The position numbers and the translations under genes are program-made. Below, in pieces: positions 27,303 through 34,846 of a DNA stretch of 64,000 nucleotides (positions are counted from its first letter, which is position 1; each line of letters opens with the position of its first letter). The notes under the pieces were generated by a model that worked only from the letters and a program-made list of their open reading frames with translations, made no database searches and was not told where the DNA came from. Location: positions 1,798,001 to 1,862,000 of the forward strand of contig NZ_CP079107.1 in the NCBI RefSeq assembly GCF_019285735.1, given 5' to 3'. The stretch comes from Paeniglutamicibacter sp. Y32M11 (lineage in GTDB: Bacteria > Actinomycetota > Actinomycetes > Actinomycetales > Micrococcaceae).

Positions 27303-29027
27303 TTAGAAGAGCTGGCGCCAGTTGGTGGCTGCCAGATCCAGCAGTTCGTCGCCCTTCCCGGACATCACTGTGCGCACGGCATAGAGCGCAAAGCCCTTGG
27401 CCTGCTCGGCGCTGATGGCTGGTGGCATCGAGAGCTCCTGCCGATCGGTCACCACATCGATGAGGGCCGGCCCATCGTGGGCCAGCGCCTGAGTCAAGGT
27501 GGACTTCAGATTTTTTGAGTCCTCCACCCGGAAGCCACGGATCCCCATGGCCGTGGCGACATCGGCGAAGTTCGGGTTGGCCAGATCGGTGGCGAAGGTG
27601 ACGAACCCCGCTGCCTTCATCTCCAACTCCACGAAGTTCAATGAGGAGTTGTTAAAGACCACGATCTTCACCGGCAGCTTGGATTGCACCAGGGTGAGCA
27701 AATCACCCATGAGCATGGCCAGGCCTCCATCACCGGAAAGGGTGATCACCTGGCGCTGCGGGTCCGAGGCCTGGACGCCGATGGCTTGCGGGATGGAATT
27801 GGCCATGGTGCCGTGATTAAAGGATCCGAGTAGTCGACGCTTGCCGTTCATGCTCAGGTAGCGGGCGGCCCAGACCACCGGGGAGCCCACGTCGGCCAGG
27901 AATACCGCGTCCTCCTGAGCCAGCTCGTCCAGCGTGCGCGCCAGATATTGTGGGTGAATTTTTGCCCCCTTGCGTGCGGGGGTGGCCAGCTCATCAAGCT
28001 TCTCGCGGGTCTTGCGGTAGTGCTTCTGTGCATCCTCAAGATGCGAGGTCTTACCCTTGGGCTCCAGTAGTGGGGTTAATACGTCCAGGGTGTCAGCGAC
28101 GGTGCCTACCAACCCGATGTCGATGGGTGTCCGCCTGCCCAGCTGCTCACCGCGGACATCCACCTGGATGATCTTGGCATCCTTGGGGTAAAACTGTTGG
28201 TACGGGAAATCTGTCCCCAGCAGCACGATGGTATCCGCGGCGTCCATGGCCCGGTAGCCGGAGGCAAAACCGAGCAACCCGGTCATCCCGACGTCGTAGG
28301 GATTGTTGTATTCGATGTGTTCCTTGCCGCGCAGGGCGTGCACAATCGGAGCGCCGAGGCGCTGCGCGAAGTTCACCACCTGGGTGTGTGCTCCCGCTAC
28401 TCCGGCGCCGGCCATGATGGTGACGCGCTTGGCGGCATTGAGCAGGGTTGCCGCCCGTGCCAGGTCTTCGGGGTGCGGCAGCACCGCCGAGCGGCTGGGC
28501 GTGATCACCGAAACCGCGGTGCTCTTGGCCTCGGCCAGGGCGACGTCGCCGGGCATGATCAGTACCGCAACTCCGCGCCGCTCGATGGCAGTGCGCATGG
28601 CAATTTCTAAGAGCCGCGGCATCTGTTCAGGGGATGAGACGGTCTCGCAGAACACGCTGGCCTCGCGGAAAAGTTCGGCCGGGTGCGTTTCTTGGAAATA
28701 GTTGCTGCCAATTTCCGAGGTGGGGATGTGTGCGGCGATGGCCAGGACCGGTACACGGTTGCGGTTCGCATCGTAGAGTCCGTTGATCAGGTGCAGGTTT
28801 CCGGGCCCACAGCTGCCCGCGCAGACCGTGAGGTTCCCGGTCATTTCCGCCTCGGCGCCGGCGGCGAAGGCAGCCGTCTCCTCATGCCTGACGCCCAGCC
28901 AGGAGATGGACCCGTCCTTACGCATGGCGTCGGTGAGCCCGTTCAGGGAATCACCGGCCACACCATAGATCCGCTTGACCCCGTTGGCCTTGAGCGTGGC
29001 AATCATGGTTTCGGCAATCGTGGTCAT
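27303..29027 (-). CDS. poxB: Pyruvate dehydrogenase (quinone) / pyruvate oxidase, TPP-dependent
   Basis: 574 aa. Decarboxylates pyruvate to acetate and passes electrons to FAD and quinone at the membrane. The N-terminal TPP domain shows ANGVKRIYGVAGDSLNGL, RHEETAAFAAGAEAE and CAGSCGPGNLHLINGLYDA; the C-terminal TPP motif is GDGGLAMLMGDLLTLVQ with the later NNSS. Length matches PoxB (572 in E. coli). The C-terminal ~25 residues, which bind membrane in E. coli, are present but different. It is convergent with the preceding oxidoreductase gene. Confidence 0.93.
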   Translation of the reverse strand: MTTIAETMIATLKANGVKRIYGVAGDSLNGLTDAMRKDGSISWLGVRHEETAAFAAGAEAEMTGNLTVCAGSCGPGNLHLINGLYDANRNRVPVLAIAAHIPTSEIGSNYFQETHPAELFREASVFCETVSSPEQMPRLLEIAMRTAIERRGVAVLIMPGDVALAEAKSTAVSVITPSRSAVLPHPEDLARAATLLNAAKRVTIMAGAGVAGAHTQVVNFAQRLGAPIVHALRGKEHIEYNNPYDVGMTGLLGFASGYRAMDAADTIVLLGTDFPYQQFYPKDAKIIQVDVRGEQLGRRTPIDIGLVGTVADTLDVLTPLLEPKGKTSHLEDAQKHYRKTREKLDELATPARKGAKIHPQYLARTLDELAQEDAVFLADVGSPVVWAARYLSMNGKRRLLGSFNHGTMANSIPQAIGVQASDPQRQVITLSGDGGLAMLMGDLLTLVQSKLPVKIVVFNNSSLNFVELEMKAAGFVTFATDLANPNFADVATAMGIRGFRVEDSKNLKSTLTQALAHDGPALIDVVTDRQELSMPPAISAEQAKGFALYAVRTVMSGKGDELLDLAATNWRQLF

Positions 29028-29225
29028 CGGTATCTCTTCCTAAAGGTCCGGACGATTCTTCTTCACCCTACGTGTCCCGGCGCGGGCGCGGCTAGAGGGA
29101 AAGGACGGGCCGTGATGTGTGTCGTGTAGCACTGCTGATGGTGATGTGTCTCGCATTGGCCACTAGGCTGGCTTCAGACATACCAGTGCGGCAGTACCGC
29201 ACAAGAGCAACAAGGAACGGAAATC

Positions 29226-30056
29226 ATGACGCACACCTCGACGGGGCAGAATCTTGACGAACTCGCGGTGGGCGATTTCTACTACGAAGCAACGGGAGAG
29301 CAGACTTACCGTTCCACCGTGCATGCGCAGGGTGCGTGGAATGCCCATGAACAACATATGGCCCCGGCCACGGGCATTCTGGTACACGCCCTGGAGAGTT
29401 TCTCCCCGCGGCCGGATATGCGGATGGCACGGGTGAGCCTAGACATTCTAGGGATCATCGCTGGCGGCGAATTTGAGGTGCAAACCCGGATGATCCGCCC
29501 GGGACGAACCATCGAGCTCATCGAGGCGCAAATGATCTCCGGCGGGCGGACCTGCATCATTGCCCGGGCCTGGCGCCTGGCCACGCTGGACAGCTCGGAA
29601 GTGGCAGCCATCGAGGATGCGGCGGTGATCCATCCCGAAGAGCTGGAAACCTTCGCCGGGATGTCGCCGTGGCCCGGGGGCTACATTCGGGGACTAGAGT
29701 TCCGCTCTGCCCAAGGGCATCGCCCGGGCAAGGGTGTGGTGTGGATGCGCAATGACTTCGAGATGGTCGCCGGCACTCCGACCTCGGACCTCACACGGTT
29801 GCTGGGGATGGTGGATACCGCCAACGGGGTCGCTCCGCGTGTGGCTCCGGGTCCCAACTCGTGGATGTTCCCCAACGTAGATCTGCAGATTCACCTGCAT
29901 CGGGCTCCGGTAGGCAAATGGCTGGGTGTTGATGTGCAACAGAGTTACGGCACCGACGGCATCGGGTTAACCAGCGCGGTGTTGCACGATGTGCACGGAC
30001 CATTTGGGCGCAGCGAACAAATCCTCACGGTGCGCCCCGTGGCGGCACTGAAGTAA
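29226..30056 (+). CDS. Acyl-CoA thioesterase-like (double hotdog) protein
   Basis: 276 aa. Two hotdog halves: HMAPATGILVHALESF, RMARVSLDILGIIAGGEFEVQ and VIRPGRTIELIEAQM-type strands (here MIRPGRTIELIEAQMISGGR), then a second half ending DVQQSYGTDGIGLTSAVLHD and GRSEQILTVRP. These motifs fit the actinobacterial TesB-like thioesterase family that hydrolyses acyl-CoAs. A good binding site (AAGGAACGG) precedes the ATG. It stands alone between poxB and a kinase gene. Confidence 0.82.
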   Translation: MTHTSTGQNLDELAVGDFYYEATGEQTYRSTVHAQGAWNAHEQHMAPATGILVHALESFSPRPDMRMARVSLDILGIIAGGEFEVQTRMIRPGRTIELIEAQMISGGRTCIIARAWRLATLDSSEVAAIEDAAVIHPEELETFAGMSPWPGGYIRGLEFRSAQGHRPGKGVVWMRNDFEMVAGTPTSDLTRLLGMVDTANGVAPRVAPGPNSWMFPNVDLQIHLHRAPVGKWLGVDVQQSYGTDGIGLTSAVLHDVHGPFGRSEQILTVRPVAALK

Positions 30057-30074
30057 CCCTTGGCCACCGCCCGG

Positions 30075-30689
30075 TTAAGCCGAGGTGGTTCTCACCAGTA
30101 GCTCCTTGAGCAGTCGCTTCTTCATCGGGGTGAAACCGGCTTCCAGATGCCGGGCGCGGATCTGGCGGTCCGCCCGGTAGAGCGCATAACCGCGTTGGAG
30201 CAAGAAAATAATGGGCTTGCGCCGTTCACGCACATCACGCACAAAGCGGCGAATGGCCGTGGTGAGGGCCGAAACCTCGATGTAGTAGGCCTGCACCGGA
30301 ACATCGAGGCGCTTGAGCGGAGCCAAGATTTCCGAGACGAAGATTCCCTCGGCCAGCAGTGGGCCGCCATTAAGTTCCACGGGATGAGTGCCATCGTAGC
30401 TGGAGGTACTGATCGAGTAATTGGGCACCTGGGTTGTCCCGGATTCCAACAATTCGATCAGTGCGTCAACCGCGGTATCGCAATTCCAGGTTCCGGCGTG
30501 ATCCCAGTCGACCTCCCCGTAGTCGGTACGCGGTAGTGGCGTGGCTGCGGAGTCCTCGGAGAGTTCACGGTAGAAATTATCGAGCTCCATATGGGGACGG
30601 CCGAAGCGGTCGGCAAGGTACGACTTTCCGGATCCGGAGGCCCCGCCCAGCAAAATGAGGGGTGTATGTTGTTTCGGCACGACATCCAT
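30075..30689 (-). CDS. Uridine-kinase-like P-loop ATPase
   Basis: 204 aa. Walker A GGASGSGKS (residues 15-23) after a short leader, HMELDNFYREL as the acceptor-site strand, DWDHAGTWN, and a LID-like Arg-rich stretch (RRFVRDVRERRKP). This is the Udk/panK-like fold; members phosphorylate small molecules, but the substrate here is not readable and many actinobacterial copies are annotated only as ATP-binding proteins. It is divergent from the LplA-like gene, whose start is only 38 bp away. Confidence 0.78.
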   Translation of the reverse strand: MDVVPKQHTPLILLGGASGSGKSYLADRFGRPHMELDNFYRELSEDSAATPLPRTDYGEVDWDHAGTWNCDTAVDALIELLESGTTQVPNYSISTSSYDGTHPVELNGGPLLAEGIFVSEILAPLKRLDVPVQAYYIEVSALTTAIRRFVRDVRERRKPIIFLLQRGYALYRADRQIRARHLEAGFTPMKKRLLKELLVRTTSA

Positions 30690-30713
30690 TATTCACCGCG
30701 GGGCATCCGGACC

Positions 30714-30719
30714 TAGAAT
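30714..30719 (+). promoter_or_regulatory. Candidate -10 box, leaderless LplA-like gene
   Basis: TAGAAT lies exactly 7 nt before the ATG at 30727, with no ribosome binding site, the same spacing as at 17681. Confidence 0.5.
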
Positions 30720-30726
30720 CGAGTCC

Positions 30727-31464
30727 ATGAGTCTCTGGAATTCCGATGCCGATCACGCCTTGAATATTCGCATCGCCGAACCCTCCGGAGACCCAGAAGC
30801 CGATTTGTTGGCTGGCATCACCTTGCTCGAATCCGTACGTGATGCCCACGCGCCAGCTACGCTGCGGATTTATCGGCCGGATCCGACCCTAGCCTTTGGA
30901 CAACGCGATGTCCGTCTGGACGGTTACGACCAAGCGGTTCAACGTGCGCGCCACCATGGGTTTGTCCCGGTGGTCCGTAAGGCAGGGGGCCGCGCCGCGG
31001 CATATCACCGCGGAACGGTGATTGTTGATCATGTGGAGCCTGCCTCCGAGGCCATGCTGGGCCACCAGCTGCGCTTTAAGGCCTTGGGGACGCTATATGC
31101 CGACGCCCTGCGCCGCGGGGGAATCGATGCCCGGGTGGGCGAGATTCCGGGGGAGTACTGTGCCGGGGAATACAGCGTGCACGGCGTGCCTGGCTTGGCC
31201 TCCCCGACGCAGCATCGCATCAAGCTGGTGGGCACCGCCCAACGGGTGGTCTCCGGGGCCTGGTTGTTTTCCAGCGTGTTCGTGATTGAAGATTCCACAC
31301 CCATCCGTCAGGTGCTGGATGATGTTTATCAGCACCTAGGAATCGAGATGGATCCGGCCACCGCTGGTGCCGCCGAGGACCTCGTGCCGGACTATAAATC
31401 GGAATCGTTTATCACCGATCTGTTGGCCGAGTATGCGATGCACACGGAGCTGAGCTACAGCTAG
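30727..31464 (+). CDS. Lipoate-protein ligase A family protein (LplA/LipB fold)
   Basis: 245 aa. ATLRIYRPDPTLAFGQRD, VVRKAGGRAAAYHRGTVIVD, AGEYSVHG and HRIKLVGTAQRVVSGAWLF follow the biotin/lipoate ligase fold with the conserved lysine in the RIKLVGTAQR segment. Actinobacterial proteins of this type are usually called lipoate-protein ligase A family; whether this one attaches lipoate or is an octanoyltransferase cannot be decided from sequence alone. The ATG at 30727 is favoured by a TAGAAT box 7 nt upstream. Confidence 0.82.
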   Translation: MSLWNSDADHALNIRIAEPSGDPEADLLAGITLLESVRDAHAPATLRIYRPDPTLAFGQRDVRLDGYDQAVQRARHHGFVPVVRKAGGRAAAYHRGTVIVDHVEPASEAMLGHQLRFKALGTLYADALRRGGIDARVGEIPGEYCAGEYSVHGVPGLASPTQHRIKLVGTAQRVVSGAWLFSSVFVIEDSTPIRQVLDDVYQHLGIEMDPATAGAAEDLVPDYKSESFITDLLAEYAMHTELSYS

Positions 31465-31484
31465 AAATTGGTCCCTGATGAGTT

Positions 31485-31784
31485 TTAGCGCTGGCGCTTG
31501 CCCAGCCGTAATCCCGCCCAAAACGCTGCCGCGCAACACGCGATGGCCAGAAGCAGGTAGCCGGCGATCTCCGCGGGAGCAAGAAAATACAGGCCAGATA
31601 GGAAGGTCGTGTCACTCAGTGGTGCGTAGCCAACGAAGCCAAAGTCTACTTCCTTGCCCCGCGTTGTCCATAGGGTCACCAGACCTGCCACCAGAGCCAC
31701 CACCGCGATGATTCCGGCGAGCGCGGGGAGGCGGCGTCTAGGGGAGTGCTGATGCGGTGTTGGTGGGGTCTGAGAATCGTCCAT
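31485..31784 (-). CDS. Small two-span membrane protein
   Basis: 99 aa. A Pro/His-rich polar start (DDSQTPPTPHQHSPRRR), helix 1 around 22-41 (ALAGIIAVVALVAGLVTLW), an external loop (GKEVDFGFVGYAPLSDTTFL), helix 2 around 68-88 (IAGYLLLAIACCAAAFWAGL) and a basic end. The layout looks like a real actinobacterial protein of unknown function. ATG at 31784 is preferred; the longer open frame 5' has no conserved look. It is convergent with the LplA-like gene and faces the first copy of the 165-bp repeat. Confidence 0.6.
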   Translation of the reverse strand: MDDSQTPPTPHQHSPRRRLPALAGIIAVVALVAGLVTLWTTRGKEVDFGFVGYAPLSDTTFLSGLYFLAPAEIAGYLLLAIACCAAAFWAGLRLGKRQR

Positions 31785-31867
31785 GGGGATGAGTATGTCA
31801 CGCAGGTGTGCGCAAAGGTGCTGGTGGGTCCTCGTTTCTCGGTTTCTTCCGGTTGCCGTGTGGCCGC

Positions 31868-32032
31868 GCACACCCGGTCTGCAGGATTGTGCATTGCGTT
31901 GTGCCCCGCTGCGGTTAACGTTCGGCCCCAGACATCGTGCACGAGGCTGAGCAATGGAGGTGGAACACCTGGCCGAGAATTTGACACCCACCCGCTATCC
32001 GCCGCGGACCACCCCGGTGCGTCATGAGCTGC
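31868..32032 (+). repeat. 165-bp element, copy 1 (decayed)
   Basis: Matches 37795-37958 over its whole length with one gap: the first 41 bases and nearly all of the last 60 are identical, and the middle ~68 are about 75-80% alike. The homology continues to a remnant of the alcohol dehydrogenase start (TGATGCGAGCC, against TGATGCGCGCAGCC in copy 2). The hairpin seen in copy 2 is no longer well paired here. Confidence 0.85.
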
Positions 32033-32064
32033 AGCCAGCCGATGATTTGATGCGAGCCGAGTAA
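31954..32064 (+). pseudogene. Copy of the small leader ORF, decayed
   Basis: Reads MEVEHL then AENLTPTRYPPRTTPVRHEL and a different tail (QPADDLMRAE). It parallels the intact peptide at 37880/37895-37978. The second in-frame ATG, which has a GGAGG 8 nt upstream in copy 2, is CTG here (31969), and the downstream dehydrogenase is missing, so this is probably a remnant of a second leader-dehydrogenase locus. Confidence 0.55.
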
Positions 32065-32423
32065 AGGTAAGGCCGTGGCTAGCGTGTCCTCGCGCATGGG
32101 TGCCTAGGAGAACCGACCGCATCCGGGCCAGCTATCCGTCGCCCGCTACTAGAGTCGCCACACCTACCAGGCTACTGCCGGAACCCGGACGGTATTTTTC
32201 CGCGGTGTATGTCGTTGATCGCCACTTGATGCTTGACCCGATTTCGATGTATCGCTGATGCGTTTCTGTCTACCCGGCGCAATCATCAGGACCACATTGG
32301 CGTGCTTATCGTTGCGGCTTTCGTCGTCGAACTGGATGATCATCGATCGACTGAAGAGTGTGGCCTGTAACATGCTACTGTGTGTGAGAACACAAAACAC
32401 CCCCTACTTGAAAGGTGCTGCCC
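32065..32423. other. Region upstream of the permease, no gene seen
   Basis: About 360 bp with no convincing ORF. A minus-strand frame near 32164-32400 has no family resemblance. The right end holds the operator at 32363-32381 and the AAAGGTG ribosome binding site of the permease. Confidence 0.45.
32363..32381. promoter_or_regulatory. Operator shared with the dehydrogenase promoter
   Basis: CCTGTAACATGCTACTGTG matches the site at 34797-34815 (CCTGTAACATGTTACTCTG) at 17 of 19 positions. The core GTAACATGYTAC is palindromic and of the kind bound by GntR/FCD regulators; such a gene (34004-34732) lies in this cluster. Confidence 0.7.
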
Positions 32424-33767
32424 ATGGGCGTGCTGGCACTTGGCGTTTTTATCGCAGTTACAGTACTTATCAACGTCGTCTTGAAACGACGGATCTCGGA
32501 AGCCCTCATTATTGCCTTGATTTCATGCGCACTGGTTGGGGGAGCTCAAGCGCCGAAGCTGCTGATGGATGCCGTCAGGGAAGGCTTTCAGTCCGAGGTC
32601 ACGTTTGCTGGTCTGGCCTTCGTTTTCATGGGCGTTATCGTAGCCTCAACCGGATTGATCGAACGGCTGATCCACATTCTGAACTCCATGTTCGGGAGGG
32701 TGCGCGGAGGATCGGCATATGTCTCGACACTTGGGTCGGCCGCGATTGGCCTGGTGGCGGGTTCCACCGCTGGCAACACCGCCACTGTGGGATCGGTGAC
32801 CATCCCATGGATGAAGGAAAATGGGTGGTCCTCCACGCGCAGCGCGACTCTGGTGGCGGGCAACTCGGGCCTCGGTGTTTCGTTGCCTCCCAACAGCACG
32901 ATGTTCATCCTGCTAGCCATGCCTGCGGCAGTTGGTGTTGCCACCGGCCAGGTGTACGTTGCTCTGGCGGTTGCCGGTGCCTACTGCGTGCTGTACCGCA
33001 TGCTGTTGGTCTTTTTCTGGACCCGTAAGGACGGCATCCCGCGCCCTGATACGACGAATCTGGCTCCGCTCCGCACAGCGCTGCGCGAAGGATGGCGCTC
33101 GTTGCTGATATTTGTTGGCATCGCTGTTCCGGTGGCTGTGACTTTCGGTCCGCTCTACAACTTCCTTGTCACCGAGAACGTCATTGGCAAGTCCAACATG
33201 TCTGCGATCTCCATCATCGTGTGGGTGCCAATCCTCATTTCGGTGATTGCGCTGATCGAGGGGCGAAAGCGACTCTTTGCCAACAAGGCCGCGTTTAAGA
33301 AGCTGTTGAACAAGGAAATTCCGCAATTTGCCACCGTTGGCGTTTCGTTGTTTGCTGCCCTGAGCGCATCCAACATCATGGAAGCGCTCGGAGTGGGTCC
33401 CCAGCTCAGTGACTTCCTCGGTGGACTGACCCTGCCCAAGGCGGCCATCGTCGCGATCGTCTGCATTATGGCAGTCATTGTTGCGACGCCGTTGTCATCG
33501 ACAGCGAGCGCCGCGGCCATCGGAGCACCTGCCGTGATGGCACTGACCTCCGTGGGAGTCCACCCAGTGGTAGCCATCATCACGGTGCTGATCTGCACTT
33601 CAACCGAAGGGGCTTCACCGCCAGTGGGCGCGCCGATCTACTTGGCTGCTGGTTTGGCCGAGGCCAATCCCACCAAGATGTTCATGCCGCTGATTACCTA
33701 TTTTGTGATCCCCATCGTGGTGATTGCCTGGCTGTTGGGCATGGGCTGGTTGCCCATCCCGTTCTAA
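32424..33767 (+). CDS. TRAP-type (DctM-like) large permease
   Basis: 447 aa with 11-12 membrane segments. GGSAYVSTLGSAAIGLVAGSTAGNTATVGS is a DctM-type discontinuous hairpin, and the second repeat ends TEGASPPVGAPIYLAAGLAE. DctM imports C4-dicarboxylates or other carboxylates with Na+. No periplasmic binding protein (DctP) and no normal DctQ are nearby; only a 74-aa membrane protein follows. Neighbourhood with a GntR/FCD regulator and a 2-hydroxyacid dehydrogenase suggests uptake of a hydroxy acid such as lactate or 2-hydroxyglutarate. ATG 32424 follows AAAGGTG. Confidence 0.8.
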   Translation: MGVLALGVFIAVTVLINVVLKRRISEALIIALISCALVGGAQAPKLLMDAVREGFQSEVTFAGLAFVFMGVIVASTGLIERLIHILNSMFGRVRGGSAYVSTLGSAAIGLVAGSTAGNTATVGSVTIPWMKENGWSSTRSATLVAGNSGLGVSLPPNSTMFILLAMPAAVGVATGQVYVALAVAGAYCVLYRMLLVFFWTRKDGIPRPDTTNLAPLRTALREGWRSLLIFVGIAVPVAVTFGPLYNFLVTENVIGKSNMSAISIIVWVPILISVIALIEGRKRLFANKAAFKKLLNKEIPQFATVGVSLFAALSASNIMEALGVGPQLSDFLGGLTLPKAAIVAIVCIMAVIVATPLSSTASAAAIGAPAVMALTSVGVHPVVAIITVLICTSTEGASPPVGAPIYLAAGLAEANPTKMFMPLITYFVIPIVVIAWLLGMGWLPIPF

Positions 33768-33782
33768 GACGAAGGAGACACC

Positions 33783-34007
33783 ATGAAATTCATCAAGGTT
33801 CTATTTTTACTGTTTCTTGCAGCATTCATGCTCGGTGGCCTCATTTTGGTCACCGGCCAAGTCGTGGGGGTGCTGACGCTTAATGGCGCACTTGTGAGTG
33901 GCAGCAAGGCCGCCCTGTCTGGGGCTACGTTTGCCGCGGCAACGGCCGCTGGACTCTGCGCGTTCGTATTGCAGTACTCCAAGGCGGCAGCGACAGACGA
34001 AGGCTAG
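33783..34007 (+). CDS. 74-aa two-span membrane protein next to permease
   Basis: Helix 1 at residues 4-30 (IKVLFLLFLAAFMLGGLILV) and helix 2 about 44-64 (ALSGATFAAATAAGLCAFVL). It begins 15 bp after the permease stop behind GAAGGAG, so it is in the same operon. It is too short for a four-helix DctQ subunit but sits where DctQ would be; I infer a small accessory subunit. Its end overlaps the convergent GntR stop by 4 bp. Confidence 0.6.
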   Translation: MKFIKVLFLLFLAAFMLGGLILVTGQVVGVLTLNGALVSGSKAALSGATFAAATAAGLCAFVLQYSKAAATDEG

Positions 34008-34732
34008 TATCCCTGGGTTAGGTCCTGCCATAACCGATCGGGATCTAGATCCAGGCCCTGCCCGGTGATGGCCTGAGCAACAAGAAGTCGCCCGGTCCGT
34101 GTGAGGTGATCCCGCATGGCCGTGGCGGCTTCTGAGCTCTGGCCAGCCTTGACGGCTTCGATAATGGGGGAGTGCTCCACTACGATATCGGCCAGAGTGC
34201 GCTGCTTGCCCGCCGTTGAGACGCCAAGCAGGCGAGTTGCCACACGAAGTCGGTTGACGATGTCGCGTCCGCGGTTCGACCGTGCCGCACCCAAGATCAG
34301 GTCGTGCAGTTGCTGGTCTAATGCGAAGAATTCTTCCTCGGCATCGGCCGCTGCGGCGGCACGCATCTTTTTCTCCAGTTCCACCAATTCTTCGCTGAGT
34401 TCCGGCGTGCATGCGGTTGCTGCGCGTGAAGCAGCGGGAACTTCCAGTGCTAAACGGAGGGAAAAGATTTCCGCCACGTCGTATGGGCTGGTGGGGATGA
34501 TGCGGAAACCGCGGTTACGCGCGAATTCCACCAGACCGGCCTCTTCGAGGCGCAGGAGTCCGTCGCGGACGGGCGAGCGAGATATGCCCAGAAGATCGGC
34601 GATTTGGTACACGCTATAGAGCTTGCCCGTTTCGAGTTCGCCGGAAATCACCGCGGCGCGCACGAAATTCATGACCTGGTCGGTCAGAGTCGCCCCACGC
34701 TGCGGCAATGGGGATGAGGCAGGACTAGTCAT
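34004..34732 (-). CDS. GntR/FCD-family transcriptional regulator
   Basis: 242 aa. The winged HTH at residues 15-80 (ELETGKLYSVYQIADLLGIS, RSPVRDGLLRLEEAGLVEF) is followed by an all-helical FCD domain (EIFSLRLALEVPAA, LDQQLHDLILGAA, VEHSPIIEAVKAG and the C-terminal AMRDHL). FCD proteins bind carboxylate ligands with His/Asp residues and a metal. It sits between the permease and the dehydrogenase, divergent from the latter, and identical-type operators lie before both. A repressor released by the hydroxy acid substrate is the likely role. Confidence 0.9.
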   Translation of the reverse strand: MTSPASSPLPQRGATLTDQVMNFVRAAVISGELETGKLYSVYQIADLLGISRSPVRDGLLRLEEAGLVEFARNRGFRIIPTSPYDVAEIFSLRLALEVPAASRAATACTPELSEELVELEKKMRAAAAADAEEEFFALDQQLHDLILGAARSNRGRDIVNRLRVATRLLGVSTAGKQRTLADIVVEHSPIIEAVKAGQSSEAATAMRDHLTRTGRLLVAQAITGQGLDLDPDRLWQDLTQGY

Positions 34733-34796
34733 GCCCCGATTCTCTCATCTACGTCGCGTACTCGCTGCTTCATTTCGCCCACGGCATCTTTCAATC

Positions 34797-34815
34797 ACCT
34801 GTAACATGTTACTCT
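34797..34815. promoter_or_regulatory. Operator between GntR regulator and dehydrogenase
   Basis: CCTGTAACATGTTACTCTG contains the perfect 12-bp palindrome GTAACATGTTAC (34801-34812) in the divergent promoter region, so the regulator may control both its own gene and the dehydrogenase. Confidence 0.75.
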
Positions 34816-34846
34816 GGTTTCAATTGCCCTACGAGAGGTCCATCTC

